Numbered from the stretch's first letter, positions 9,880 to 21,989 are shown. The stretch: DNA of 64,000 nt from Chrysopilus asiliformis (GCA_964034945.1 OZ035963.1:38818361-38882360); one strand, 5' to 3'. The notes: generated by a model from the sequence alone, not told the origin. Made by a program: numbers and translations.

Positions 9880-10219
9880 TGCTAGCGCGCGGATTGAGCT
9901 AGAGACTTGAAATTTTGTACAGATCCGTTTTTCGTAAAGTGCGAGGCTAAGTTCGTTCATGGGCAAAAATGGACTATTAGGGGGGCTACTCCCCGAATAT
10001 TTCAAAAACGATGCATCTTATCAAAAAAGTTATTTAGGATATGATTCTACATAAAACTCGCATACATCAAAACCTAATTGGAGTAAATTTAAAAAATTCT
10101 TATTGGAAAGTTTGACTTCAAAGTGGATTTTTGGTACAACTGCTCGAATTTTGATACGAATATCACCATACGGGTCTCCAATGATTGCCAGATTGGTAAT
10201 TATAGCTTTTGTTATGTTT
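9880..10219 (-). repeat. Dispersed repeat family R2, inverted copy
   Basis: Reverse-complement partner of 9377-9872, running from the TTGAGCTAGAGACTTGAAA block to CACCATACGGG and ATAGCTTTTGTTATG. The region 10220-10944 after it holds nothing else I can name. Confidence 0.65.
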
Positions 10220-10982
10220 TATCTTTTAAAAATATGGGATGCACTTATGCAAAGACAGCTTCTGCAGTTCTAATTTGCCCAACCGATTTTAGATCTATAG
10301 ATGATTTCCTTCAACAACATATGAATTTGTTGTTCTGATTTATGGCATCTTCATCTGCAGATGGATACTGTCACAATAACAGCGCATGAGAGTGTCAAAC
10401 ATTCGCAGATTTCTTATAGCAAGATCTGATAGGAGATTGTTCTGCATGCCAAAAATTGGGGTAACGTTCAAATTAGCAGAAAATAAAAGGGAGAAGTCTA
10501 CAATTTCCTATAATGTGGTAGGCAGTCTCTGGCTGCTTCTATTCAGTCACTTACAGAAAATTCCAAAAATTATCTCTGGTTTTCTGATTTTTTCCGTCGG
10601 ATAAGGGGTCGGTAGTATGGAGATTACGCTTTAGAACATCTGATGTGAACCATACATGACTTTCTTATACAAAATCTAGGTCCCTGCGCTATTTATACTA
10701 TTAACTGGCAAATGAAATATTGGTTTACGTAAAAACATTAAATTTTTACTTGTCTCTGCTATAGAGGGAAAGTACGGAGACCGACTCGAGAACGGGGGCA
10801 GATATAAACTTCCTGATCAGCACGAAATCCGCTTCATGCAAAATTATAAGGATGTCCATGCATCGGTCTGTCGGTATTTTAAAAACTCAAAATACTTCCG
10901 GATCTTATATTTATTTCTAAAATAAAACTTGTTAAAGGTTTTTTATACCCGTATGGTGAAACCAAAGGGTATATTAACTTTG

Positions 10983-11341
10983 CTTTTTTTTTTATGTTTA
11001 TGCCAGGAGCTTAGGCAAATTGCCTCTAATGCCGAAGCACAGCTCATCATTCATTCAACCATTCATACAATCCATTCACACTCTGAATACTCCTCATCGC
11101 ACTGCAACGAAGACTTGGCGCGACAGTACATGGCCTTATCGTCCATTGTATCCTGTTACAGAGCTTGGAGGAGTATTCAGGCGGCGGGAGGCAAAGACCA
11201 AACTGGTCCGTGTTTAGGTCCATGAGCAGGAAAGTTCCAAATTCAAATTCAAGCTGAATTATTTTGCCCTGAGTGGGATTTGAACCACTGCTCTTTGGAT
11301 CACAAGGCAAGCACTTAGCTGACTGAGCCATCCACGCCACA
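10983..11341 (-). mobile_element. tRNA-derived SINE with a LINE-like 3' tail
   Basis: On the minus strand the element begins with a tRNA-like head. An A box (TGGCTCAGTCAG, 11330-11319) and a B box (GGTTCAAATCC, 11286-11276) are both close to the RNA polymerase III consensus. A unique body of about 200 bp follows, then a tail and poly(A) at about 10991-10984. The last ~60 bp before the poly(A) closely match the 3' end of the LINE at 43647-46985: GAGCTGTGCTTCGGCATTA, a small hairpin, then CTAAGCTC. Sharing a 3' end with a LINE is the known way stringent SINEs borrow reverse transcriptase. The acceptor-stem pairing of a true tRNA is absent. No target duplication is clear. Confidence 0.8.
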
Positions 11342-11431
11342 AACCGTTTGTAACGCCAAGATCCCGTGATCACACACAAAAATGAATTACACCAGTGTGT
11401 TTAGAATGATAAAAAAAATTGAATTTTGCAT

Positions 11432-11490
11432 GTCCGTCCGTCTGTCTGTCCGTCTGTCTGTCCGTCTGTCTGTCTGTTCGTCCGTCTGTG
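11432..11490. repeat. Tetranucleotide microsatellite (GTCC/GTCT)n
   Basis: About 14 units alternating between GTCC and GTCT. It sits inside an R2 copy, at the same internal place as the GACGGACAGACG tract at 55712-55763 in another R2 copy, so it is an internal part of the family. Confidence 0.8.
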
Positions 11491-11923
11491 GCGCGGATTG
11501 CGGGCGCACGGATTGAGCTAGAGACTTGAAAAATTTGCGTGGATCCGTTTTTCGTAAAATGCGAGGCTAAGTTCGTTAATGGGCAAAAATGGACCATACG
11601 AACGAACAAGTTTTTTGCGAATATCTCAGAAACGGTGCATCTTATCAAAGAAGTCCAAGAACAAAAGTGATTTAGGATATGATTCTACATAAAACTCCCA
11701 TACATCAAAATCCGATTGGAATAAATTTTAAAAAATGTTATTGGAAAGTTTGACTTCAAAGTGGAATTTCGGTACAACTGCTCAAATTATGATACGAATA
11801 TCACCATACGGGTTTCATAACTTTTGTTATGTTTTCTTTTTGTTAAAATCTTTTAATGCAAAAATTCTTGAAAAATTATTCACTGTATTAATGTGGAGAT
11901 AATAACTGCCTTTTGAGCACAAT

Positions 11924-12471
11924 TCTGGCTATTATCAGTGACCGGTCCTTAGTCAAAATTCGGTCACAATCACGAGTTGAATTGATGAGTCACAAATTTG
12001 ACAAGTCACAATAATTGTTAAAGCTGTGACCATCTCATGAACAGATCACAAAATAAAAACAACAAGAAAAAAACTTTTTCATGCACTATTTAATTAAATG
12101 CGGTATTCCCCGAGTTCAGCGGAGACGGTTCTGATCATTTGACAAATAATGAAGACTTGCGATAAAAGAAAATTCTTGCAGAACATATTCAGGTTTCCAG
12201 AAACATTGTAATTTTTTGTATGGCTGCACTGATTTGCAAAGATTTTAATCACTTTAAAAAATAGTAAAACACAAAACTGAACCAAATAATTACAAAGCGA
12301 CTGCCAAACTTCTCACCACTTTGAAATTGTGAGGTGAATTTTTTGTAACTTTTCTTGTGATCAACTTCAAGCATACCAAATGGCATTTACAAAAACGTCA
12401 CGATGTAAACATCACAATCGATGGTTACAACTGATTCTGACTTGTGACCGGTCACAGTGCCAGAATAAGAA
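11924..12471. mobile_element. MITE, same family as 61808-62437
   Basis: The ends contain TTCTGGC...GTGACC and GGTCACAGTGCCAGAATA. The interior has blocks nearly identical to 61808-62437 (TGCACTATTTAATT, CGGAGACG, TTCAGGTTTCC, TGTAAC/TTTCTTGTGA). The outer ends here are worn, so the exact borders and target duplication are not resolved. Non-coding. Confidence 0.65.
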
Positions 12472-12654
12472 CATTGGTTTCCTATTTATTTAATCTTACT
12501 TTTTTTTAAAGTACAGTGAAAATTGAAGTACATCGGAAATTAAATAAAACTAAACGCGTTCAATATTTGTCTTTTACTTACACAACGAAACTCAGAGAAT
12601 TCCTTTGACATAAATAGCTATTTATTTGCGATCGTTTACATTCTTTACGATTTT

Positions 12655-13960
12655 GGCGTGGATACGTCTTGGATTTTGGTGATGGGGATACAAATTAGAA
12701 AATCGGTTTGCTGCCAAATTTGCAATCGATGATACTCAATAGTTTGTGGTGACATCCGAACAGGAACTGTGTTATAAAATGTGGCCTACATTAAAGCATT
12801 GTTTAGGGTATTTTGTTATGTTAAACTATGTTCAATTATTTTTTTAAAGATCAAAATCTTTATTTTCACTGCCGCTGTTATGCTGTATTTGCTGCTTTCA
12901 GTACAGATTTCACATTTATACTCTTTTTATGTTTTCTTTGTGTGTATTGAATCTCATGTAGAACTTGATTGTTTCTCTTCTCTAAATGGGTTGTTCTGAT
13001 TTTGGCAATTCATTTTATTTCGGTTCAATACGCTTTGGAGAAATTGAAATAAATAGAAAATAAAAATCACTCTCTAGAGAACGAAATTCAGAATTTCAAT
13101 AAAACGCTACAAAGAACGAGAAAAAATTATGGTTTTTACGTTCTTTGAGAATAAAACTTTAATGCTGGGAGCGATATATCGCTTTCTTACTAATGAAATA
13201 CATACTTGTGTTGTATATGTGTGTGCATCACACCCAACAGCCATCACTCGAGGGTTTAATTCATTTTTATGCAAGGCTCACAAACCGCTTTGAACAAGTG
13301 CGAAAACTTAAAGAGAAACAATTTCGATCTTAATTTGGGAAGGAGAACGAAAAATGTGCATCGATCGTTCCGACTTCTACGAACAGTACCACGGAGCTCA
13401 AAAACGATTGCGCTTGCAAATCATTTTCGTAAGAAAAGAGCGAAAATAAAGAAATAGCAAAATAAAGTTTTGAACACTGGTTTTAGTAGCTGTAAATTGA
13501 AATTGCTTTGTTGTTTTTATCGTGTAATTTTATTTTATTTTTATTTGTTTTTTTAGGGCGTTTTCATAAATTCAAGTTCTGCAAATAACACAAAAGATTT
13601 TGCTTAATAAAATTCGTTTAGTTTACTTTCGCAAATTAATGAACAACTAAGTATTACGGGGAGATGGAAGAAAATGTTTTGTGCAATTTGCGCAACTTCC
13701 GAGTACATTTATGAAAATACCCTATAACATTTCAGAATTAAACATTTGTTCGTTGTGTTGCAAGTGAAATTTGATTTTTAGGTACAAGATGCCGAAATTC
13801 ACCAAACGGAAAGGCACATCCCGTAAACGTAACATTACGGTCAATCAAATTGTTTCTTTAGTTTCCTTTTCACTAAAATTTCTTAATTAAATATCTATTG
13901 GCGATCGTTGTAGGCGGATCCACGTCTTCTGGCCGTTTCTACGAGACAGACACCTGCTTT
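12655..13960. mobile_element. Element J, copy A (unclassified, about 1.3 kb)
   Basis: This stretch is similar over its length to the flanks of the LINE in 43044-47370. It starts GCGTGGATACGTCTTGGATT and ends with GGCGGATCCACGTC...GAGACAGACACCT. Short inverse ends are visible (GCGTGGATACG / CGGATCCACGTC). Both copies keep AGATGCCGAAATTCACC-like sequence near the right end, but no complete protein is readable. Copy A lacks the LINE and so shows the empty target. Confidence 0.65.
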
Positions 13961-14254
13961 TTTACGTAAAAAAAACTATTGTTTACTAATTTTTTACGAG
14001 AAAATGTAAAGATTTATGAAAAAATGTAAAAATCTTCAGACTTGTCGCCCCCAAGTCGAAACAGGTATTTGGTTTTTTATTCTTTCACTTTCGAAAAGTC
14101 GGATTTCGAACAGTCAGATTTTCGATATGTTTAGATTAGCCAATTTAATTATTCCTCGGGAAATCGCCACAGAGACGGCCACGGAGGCTAGATTTCGAGC
14201 TTTAAATTGTATAAATGTCTATGTAAAATGAAATTAATAAAAAATAATGAGTTA

Positions 14255-15006
14255 AGCCTAGTACACAGTTCGAGTAAAATTGAATTTTCCATACAAATTT
14301 AACAAGCTGAAAATTTTGCTCAGCGCGGTTCGCTGCTAAAACGATGTGAAAAATTCATTTTACACTATACTGCACTGGATGGCGTTGTTGTAGTCTCCAC
14401 TTATTTTACCAACATTTTTATTGTTCGGCACATGTGTTTTGTTTCGTTTTTTCACACAAAATGGAATTTGATGAATTGTGGATGCTGCAAGGGAGGTATC
14501 ACGTTCGGTGCAAAGCCCGTTTGAAATTGATGATCCAATTCGAACCAGCCATGATTCCACAAAACGAGTCAAAAACGTACAGAGCAGAAAGCATAGTTTT
14601 TCGTGGTTGAAAAAAAGAAATTAGTTTCTGAAATAGGGATATGCATTATTACACTTTCTTCATTAAATTAAAAAATTCTGACGTCGGTAGTAAAGCGACC
14701 CTTTATTTTTCGTTGTTTTAAATAGCGATTAACTCTAATCGACGGCGGTGCTCTGTTCTCGTGCTTGTGAAGCATTTCAACTAAGAGTGGTGTTGCACAA
14801 ATTATAATATCCTCTATTTCGTCTTCGCTTATATCCATAATTTTTATTTTAAAATAAAAACTAGAGAAAAAGTAAATGTCTTTTTGTTCGCCTTTGTCAA
14901 TTTGTTTTCTCCACAAATTTTTTCTCCCCAGTTTCTGCTGCGATTTAAATGTACCAATTTGGAGACCGCGTTAAAATTCTATTTTACTCGATCTGCATAC
15001 TAGGCT
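14255..15006. mobile_element. PIF/Harbinger-type non-autonomous element
   Basis: The ends are AGCCTAGTAC... at left and ...TACTAGGCT at right. A longer imperfect inverted repeat (GAGTAAAATTGAATTTT / AAAATTCTATTTTACTC) lies inside. An exact TTA duplication is at 14252-14254 and 15007-15009. It contains a remnant protein frame on the minus strand (14668-14838). Confidence 0.75.
14668..14838 (-). pseudogene. Possible N-terminal remnant of a Harbinger-type transposase
   Basis: A 56-codon segment starting MDISEDEIEDI and running through a basic YLKQRKIKGRF stretch to a stop. It lies inside an element with TTA duplications. The length and the acidic-then-basic character fit the start of a PIF/Harbinger DDE nuclease, but no catalytic motif is present and the similarity is weak. 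It is a truncated leftover at best. Confidence 0.3.
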
Positions 15007-15009
15007 TTA

Positions 15010-16880
15010 GTCTCACTATAAAATTCATAATTATTTAGTTTATATTGCCAATTATTATTTGATAACTTCAACACTTTTGTTTCTTTCCAGACAAGCATTA
15101 AAGGAAGAGCACAAGCCTCCAGAATATTGAGTTTATAATAAAAATATGATAGATAGTGAATTAAATACAATAATGTTAAGTACTGTTCTTTGTTATTATT
15201 ATTTGAAAAAACGCCAGAGACAACGCCAAAATGTGTAAGTATCAACTTTTTTTTACTAATTTCGTACCAATAAAATAAAAAAGTTAGAGCAAATTATGTG
15301 GGTGTTCGGTTGATAAAAGTTCAACCAGTTTTCAGTTATAGGTAAATTTCGATTCACGCACAAGGTAAAATTTTAGCCGTTGGAAAAGCATGTTGACACA
15401 TTTAAAGGCTCTTAAAAATAAAGTTTTTTTAAAATCTTTTATTTATAAATAAGAACAAATATTTTTTGTTCTCCATATTTCAACCAATTGCATATATCGA
15501 GCATTGCGTAAATCGAGCTTGTGTTTTATTTTGTGTGCTTATTCGTCCTCGTTCTTCCAATATTTCTTTTTGAGGAAAAATGATAGCAGAAATGAAATCA
15601 AACGCAGCAATTGAATCCTTGATCTTTATTCGTTGACTGTTAATACAGGAATGAATTTAGTGAACTTAGAATAAGCTAAACAAATGCAATGATTTTAAGT
15701 GAAACAATATCCAATTCAATATTAATATTGCGTTGCTAACAAAGTATTACAATATAATTTAACAAAAAACAAAAACCTGTAAAAAAATATTTAAGTCACT
15801 CCTAATTAGGGCATCCAAAAAGTGGTAAAAATTATCTCTTAAAATTGTTGAATTGTCAAGAAAAACTGGCAAAAATTGTTAAAATGTGAAGAAAAATGCT
15901 TAAATTGTTAAAACATGACAAAATCATGTACATATTATATATGCATATACACTATTTCTTTGGATTCGGGATGGCATGATGTTGGAAGCAACATTTGCTT
16001 CATCAATGAATTCGCCAATGACGACGAAATTGACTCTAATTTTCTGGAATTTCAAGGCAATGAATTGAAAAGTTTTTAAAAACATAGAATTAGAAAATAT
16101 CTTCTACAGCCCGAAAAATTTGAAGATGTCTTTATTAATCTAAATAACAAATTAGTAATTTGAAAAATGAGTCCCAGTGTATCAGTATTGACTGCAATTC
16201 AATCAGTATTTTTCACATATTGTCACCGATATTTCAAATATATTCCGAAGGGTCTTCTTTCAAAAACCGAAGGAATTTTCGAAAAATCTCAATTCGTTTT
16301 CACGCATTGATTTCATGGCGAAGAAATCGCAAAATGGGCAATAGTGCGTCGTCTGATTGGGTTTTGATGTAAGGCAGAGTTATGTAAAGTTGTATTCTAA
16401 ACATTTTTTGTTTAAATAATTTTCTCGATAAGACTCGTCATTTTCGAGTCAATCATAAAAAAATCGGACCAGCAAATTATGACAGTTAATAATTCAGTTC
16501 TGTTAAAATTTCGGACTCGCCACAGCCATCAAAGCAAAAAGAAAACATTTTAGAATCTTCATTATGAAAATTTAAAAAAAAAAACTGAAAATCAGTACGT
16601 CGTAGAATGGGATGTAACAGCAAATACGATTATTTTTTTTATATGTCTTAATGATTTTATGCGTCACTAATATTAACTCTTTTCATTACTCTACCCATTC
16701 AATTTAAAATCATGCGAATCATGCCTGTCCAAAAAATAAGATTTTTGAACAGCAACGTTTTAAAAGCGAATTTAGTTTTTCAGGTACATGAAACGCGAAT
16801 AGTAGTTAAAGTTAAATGTAAACACATGTTCAAAATCAATCCATATATATTAGTTCATATTAAAATTTATCAAAAACTAC
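15010..16880. other. Long stretch with no recognised gene
   Basis: AT-rich, non-coding as far as I can see. A weak resemblance to the R3 repeat type (GATTTTGATGTA followed by TTATGTA and TTCTAAACA) occurs at about 16360-16450. At about 16868-16915 there is a short R1-like scrap (GGAGCTAGAGCCATGAAATT). Confidence 0.5.
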
Positions 16881-16889
16881 TGGAGCTAG

Positions 16890-18006
16890 AGCCATGAAAT
16901 TTTACAGATCTAGAAACAAAGTTGCAGGAAGAGCTCAAGGATAAATTGTGAATCCGCACGGAGGCGAGTAAGTAACGAATTAACCTGCTAGACAAGAAAA
17001 TTGATGATAGGGCAATTTCAATGTAAAAATCGAACGAATGGACGAAGCAGTGGAAAGGATTAAAAGGGATATAAGACGCGTGGTCCAATGACAAAACATA
17101 ATTGATGAAGCTAAAAATGCCTGTCTTCGACGGCCAAGCCACACGGAGCCTTTTCAAGAATCGATTTGAGACTGCTGCGATAACGAAAGTAAAGCCGCTG
17201 CTTTAGTATTAGCGCTGCGAAGACAGGCAGCAGAACTCTCGCAGACTTGATATCCAGAGCCATTATGATTTATTGGTGATCGCTATTGAAAACAGATACG
17301 GAGACACCCACATGCGGGATGTGTACCGTATAGAGTAAAAGAACCGACATCAGAAACCTGGAGAAAATCTACAAGCCCTTTTGACATACATCAAAAGACT
17401 GGCACACAAGGCATATTCAGCCAACCCAGAATAGTGCAAGGACGCAGCCCTCGACGCATTTATCAGCGCAATCAAGGACACCGACCTACAACATTGGTTA
17501 CGTATGTCCAAACGCGCCTCACTTCAGGATACTCTGTCTTTTGCGTTGTCCTTCGAAGCATCCAGAATAGCCACCGGATCCGTTCATAAGATTCGAGAAA
17601 GAGCCGTGGAATGTTCATGCGAACGGGCAAAAATTGAAGGAGCCCAACGCTATAGGTTCATTTGCTGGAATTGCAACCAGTCTGGATATTTACAAAGAAA
17701 CTGCAAAAAGAAACCAAAGCCTGATAATCGAAAGAATGCTGATGCTTTTCGATGCCCAAAGTGCAATTGCAGTCGAGCCAGGCGAGATTAGGGGGAGTCG
17801 GGAAACTAGAATGCTCCAATTTCACGGAGCGTAAGTTGGCTATTAAAGACAATAGCCCCAAGCAAACTGTACAAGCGTCACAAGTACATCGAGATAGAAA
17901 AAGCTTTACTGTCCACGGAAAAATCTGCAAAGAACCTTGCACATTTGTTTTGGACACCGGGGTCACCAAATCAATATTCAATCGGAAGCTATCTGTCAAC
18001 GAATGA
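16890..18006 (+). pseudogene. Ty3/gypsy-type gag and protease relic
   Basis: Translated fragments, broken by several stops and frame changes, follow the gag order of Ty3/gypsy retrotransposons. A capsid-like region at 17110-17580 has matches to the usual VFDGQ, FETAA, DLLVIAIENRYG, ENLQALLTYIKRLA and LQDTLSFALSFEA stretches. A zinc knuckle follows at about 17665-17705, where the spacing C-x2-C-x4-[H]-x4-C is kept but His is replaced by Tyr. An aspartic-protease start (FVLDTG) is at about 17946-17964. No reverse transcriptase, integrase or LTRs are seen. It is an old, dead copy. Confidence 0.7.
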
Positions 18007-18179
18007 GTTAAAATGAGCAACAGCTACATTTGGGAAACAGTCACTGTTCTGGACATTCATATGCTGTGTGTCAACTTGTGCCACCCGTTTCTCGCCGCAG
18101 AAAAAATATTTTTTCAAACATCTCAAGAGCCGTTAAAGATATGTAAAAACCGTTAAGGAAAAGAAATGCAGGAAATTTT

Positions 18180-18600
18180 ATGTGCTTTGAAGTTGATTAT
18201 ATGAATTTTTTCATAAAAGCGCATAATTTTCGAAAGATTTTCAAAAACTTAATATTTTCAAAAACATTGAGAACCGTTAGAGATACAAAAACACCGTTGC
18301 AGCACAAGATTTATATTCATTTTTTTTCCAAAAAGCGCAAAGGTTTTGAGAAATTCTCAAAAAAAATGTGTAGGAGGTACTCGTTATAGCTACCGTTACT
18401 TTTCTAAAAGTTAATAGAAGACAACGATTTTCGTAAAATCATTTGCAAAAAATTTCATGTCGCTAGGTCAACGCGTTCTCGTGTTATTTGAGATATGTAT
18501 AACGGACAGGCCGATATACAGATGGACGGACATCCTCATAATTTCTCCGCCATGAATACAATACTTTCCCTCTATAGTAGAGGAAAGTAAAAATTTTACC
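18180..18600. repeat. R1-related dispersed repeat fragments
   Basis: Contains AAGATTTTCAAAAAC blocks, a GTCGCTAGGTCAACGCG block, and an end CTTTCCCTCTATAGTAGAGG that resembles the palindrome at 10759-10776. From 18600 to 19115 nothing else is recognised. Confidence 0.35.
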
Positions 18601-19115
18601 TACACTAAGGCAGCAATTTCTCACTGCCCTACATTGGCTTGGAAATGGAGGATAGTACCATCATACTATCCTCCATGGTACTACCATTGAGTTGCTAACA
18701 TGCACAAGTTGCTTTCCACAAAGTTGTGAGAAGCCACTTATAGATTACAAGTAATTTACACTTTAAGTGATGATTTTTATCATTTGTAATCTACAAGTTT
18801 TTACGATAATTTGTTGAAACAAAAAATCTGATTATAATTTTAAAATTGGCCTGATTGAATTTTCATCTTCAGTCTATGACCTGAGCATCAAAATCTTAAG
18901 GAAAGCTGTAAGTGAGTGGTTAGCATTATTATGTTTGTTAAAGATTGAAATAAAATAAAAATTGTCTAAACTAGATATCGTATATCTTGAAAACGGTCGA
19001 TTTTGTTTTTACACTTTATTTTTTATATAATTTTCATTTCGAACGGTCTGAATCCGTGTAAAAATCCATTCTTCACAAATATGAAACTATTAACATGTTT
19101 TTCAAGAGCCACATT

Positions 19116-19880
19116 GGTTTTTACTTTCTTCTACGGAGTATAATAAAGTACTGTATTCATGAAAAATTTCGACCTCTTAACTTTGCATAAAAAACATTTC
19201 CCGATCACTCCTGAGTCGATTGGAGTCATATTAAAAAAATGTCTTTCTGTCTGTCAGTCTGTGTACAAGATTTCTCAAAAACTAATAGAGCTAGCGCCAT
19301 GAAATTTTATAGGCATGTTGGGTCCTGAAATGGGACGATCCTATCAACTTTTGGTGGAAATCCGTTAACCGGAAGTATCCAAAATGGCGGTTTTTCAAAA
19401 ATCGCAATTTCGTTTTTCTCGATTTACTCCCAAACTACGCGTTTTTTAGTGGCCTTAAGTATGACAAAACTTGGAGAAAATAAAATTTCCCACACTTTTG
19501 TCTTTAGCTATAACTCGATATCTCAACCTGTTATCGAGATAAACCGTTATTTCCAAAAAAAAAAACAGTTTTTGCGATTATCTCGAAAATTAAGGGGTTT
19601 TGCTGACTGAATGTATGAAGTGAATTAATGAGAATGGTATTCTGCACAATTTTGTCTTTTACCGTTATCCGTTATATTTTACCGTTATTGAGATATTTTC
19701 ATTAATATGTAAAAAATCATATTTTTGCGAATAATTTGCAAACTAACGGTTTTTCGATTATTCTTAATTTAATTAAGAATAATTAAAGACGTTAACATTT
19801 TCTACATTTTTGCCATTTACCGTAAATTGATATCTTTTACCGTTCTCAAGTTATCTCAAATTTTGTACGTTTTTGATATT
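19116..19880 (+). repeat. Dispersed repeat family R1, longest copy
   Basis: About 765 bp that is the near reverse complement of 42265-42965 along its length. It begins ACTTTCTTCTACGGAGTAT, passes TGTCTTTCTGTCTGTCAGTC and AGAGCTAGCGCCATG, then several ACCGTTAT...GAGATA blocks. It lacks terminal inverted repeats and proteins. The family type is unknown. From 19880 to 20148 nothing is recognised. Confidence 0.65.
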
Positions 19881-20148
19881 TTTGAATAAACCAAGAATTT
19901 ATTGGGAGGTCGTCTTAGGTTGACAACGCGACAGGGCTCTAGCGTAAATTGCGCAGGGTCGGAGATTTTGTAGAAGAAAGTTTTGTGTTGACCACAACTG
20001 ATATTTTAATACAGTTTTTTCGATCATTTTTGGACAACCTTATAAGTATAAAAAATACTAAATTTGACATTTTTGGTTATCATTAATTTGATAAAAACAC
20101 TCAAGTCTCTAATCCAGTACACCATTTCTATTAGATGCTAAAGTTAAA

Positions 20149-20540
20149 GAGAGAACTCCAATTGGGCAGAGGCAGCAGCAGCGGCAGAAGCAGAATGTGC
20201 TTTCTGTCCCACAATGAAATTTGAATTCTGACGAAAATAGCAGAAGCCTACGTAGCAAATAGCAGAAACAGCTACATATTTATATCTGCGGCATGATTTG
20301 TCGTATATTTTGTTGTTTTTTACGTATTCAATTAATATCGCCTAAATTTCAAGTATTACAAATATTTATTTCCGTTCTTATAAGCAACAAATGTCAACAT
20401 CGATTTGTGAGGTTGGAGTGAAAGCAGAAATTTAGAGATTAGAGCTAAAATGTGTTTCTGCCGCTGCTGCTGTTTTTTTGGAGCTCAACATATAAGACGC
20501 TATGTGTTCTAAAGTGGAGTTCTGTCAAATTGGAGTTCTC
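20149..20540. mobile_element. MITE with GAGAACTCCAATT ends
   Basis: The left end (GAGAACTCCAATTGGG, then repeats of GCAGCAGCGGCAGAAGC) and the right end (CTGCCGCTGCTGCTG ... AATTGGAGTTCTCC) are inverse to each other. TTAA occurs just outside both ends, so a TTAA-type duplication is possible but not certain. Non-coding. From 20560 to 21550 no gene is seen; 20640-20940 contains some inverse GAAATTTCATGAAAT-like pieces. Confidence 0.6.
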
Positions 20541-21558
20541 CCTTAAGAGTTAAAATATCTCTTATAGGGCCCCTCCATTTGGGATTTTTCATCGCAGAGA
20601 TTTTTGATTGACCAATCAGAGCTCGAGTTGACGGCGATAAAAAATTCCAGAGATAAATTTCATGAAATCTTGCAATTGCAAAATTTCATGGAATTCTTTT
20701 GACATTTTCCAATTCAAGATGGCAGAATATAAATTCTCCTGACAGGTAGTTGCGAAAATAACTAATTTTTACAAACAATACGATAGAAAAGGCTTTGGAA
20801 GTGAATATAACATTAAGAGGTTTTTCTTTTCGCTTGCTTTTCTTTGTTTCTAATATTTTGAAATAACTGTGACGAGTTGTTTTAACTTCAAAGACATCTG
20901 AAGAAATAAAATTCATTTCATGAAAAAATCTCATTCCTGTAAGATATTTCCTGGGATAAAAAAATCGTTAATCAAGATGCGGCGTTAGCTTTAGTAATCC
21001 ATAATAAAAGGGTTTGCAGATACATTCCGAATTATTTCCTAATTTAAAGTTTATGTTGTGATGTGTGTGGGCATCATAATACGAGCACGTAATCATCGAG
21101 ATTCTCTATCTTCTGTACTTGTGGGGTGCACACCAGAAGAATAATTTTAATGTGTCAAAGTTGTTTATTGTGCGAGTAATGTATTTTCGATCAGAATAAA
21201 CGATCAAGAACTAGAACTAAGTTAATACTATAGTGCTGATTGTTTGGAATACTTCTGCCAAAAAACAAAGATACATTTAAAATATTTTCTGTCGTATTCA
21301 ACATTTTAATTATGAACTTTTCTCGAAAAGTTGGTATCCTCTTGTTATTGCTTGAGGCACGGCGTCAGTCTAAATACAATACCAGGTTAGTTACAAAATT
21401 GTTTTTTATGTTTATTTACTAATAGCCTTAAAAAAAACCAGTTCGGCTTTCATTCACGTGCGCTAAATGGCTCCGATTTAACCGGTTTGGTGAGCTTTAT
21501 TTCAGTAAGCCCTCCCGAAAGTTTCATCCAAATCAGTTAAGTGATTCTCGAGTTTTAA

Positions 21559-21808
21559 GCTCGATCCAGACTACACGATGTACGGGGTACGAGATACGAG
21601 GTTTTTGGTTTCCTCGTACATGGAACTGCATCCACACTGCACAGGGTTTTGCTCATTCGTGTACGCGGTTACCACGTACGAGGATAATCAAACAGCTTCT
21701 GATTTTACTCACTAGGTGAAACCATGTGCAAATTTCCCATCCAAACACTCGATGTTCGGGGTACGTGCCAACCTCGTACCCCGTACATCGTGTAGTCTGG
21801 ATCGAGCT
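21559..21808. mobile_element. piggyBac-like MITE (TTAA duplication), intact copy
   Basis: A 250-bp element whose ends read GCTCGATCCAGACTACACG and its inverse. It is flanked by TTAA at 21555-21558 and 21809-21812. Much of the element is palindromic, with repeated GTACGGGGTACGAG. A second copy at 49550-50723 lies in the opposite orientation and carries a hAT insertion. TTAA target sites are the mark of piggyBac-type transposition. Confidence 0.8.
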
Positions 21809-21989
21809 TTAAGGATAAAGACAGGTACACAAGCAGTGATGCTTGTTTGGATACAAAAGTATCATTTTGGACACTTTTCTAAATTGGCTTTGGAAACAAA
21901 GATTTTTTTTTTCAAAAATATCTGATTTGGAAATATTACAATTAAATGTCGAAAAAATTAAGAAAATTTTAAAAAAAAAGCATCAGAAA

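Larger units (their letters stand above)
10945..11825 (-). repeat. Dispersed repeat family R2, copy interrupted by a SINE
   Basis: R2 sequence flanks the SINE at 10983-11341. The left piece has ACCCGTATGGTGAAACC. The right piece continues with CCGTTTGTAACGCCAAGATC and runs to CACCATACGGGTTTCATAA. In uninterrupted copies these two pieces are joined by only a few bases, so the SINE arrived later. Confidence 0.7.

Noticed and set aside
9377..10219. R2 head-to-head pair as one large fold-back transposon
   Set aside because: The two halves are each bounded by the R2 termini and single R2 copies occur elsewhere, so this is two adjacent copies rather than one element.
11262..11341. Possible functional tRNA gene on the minus strand
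   Set aside because: A and B boxes are good, but the acceptor and anticodon stems do not pair as in a tRNA, and a body and LINE-like tail follow. It is the head of a SINE.
13795..13870. Small basic peptide (MPKFTKRK...) conserved in both J copies
   Set aside because: The frames diverge between copies within about 12 codons, so coding selection is not shown.
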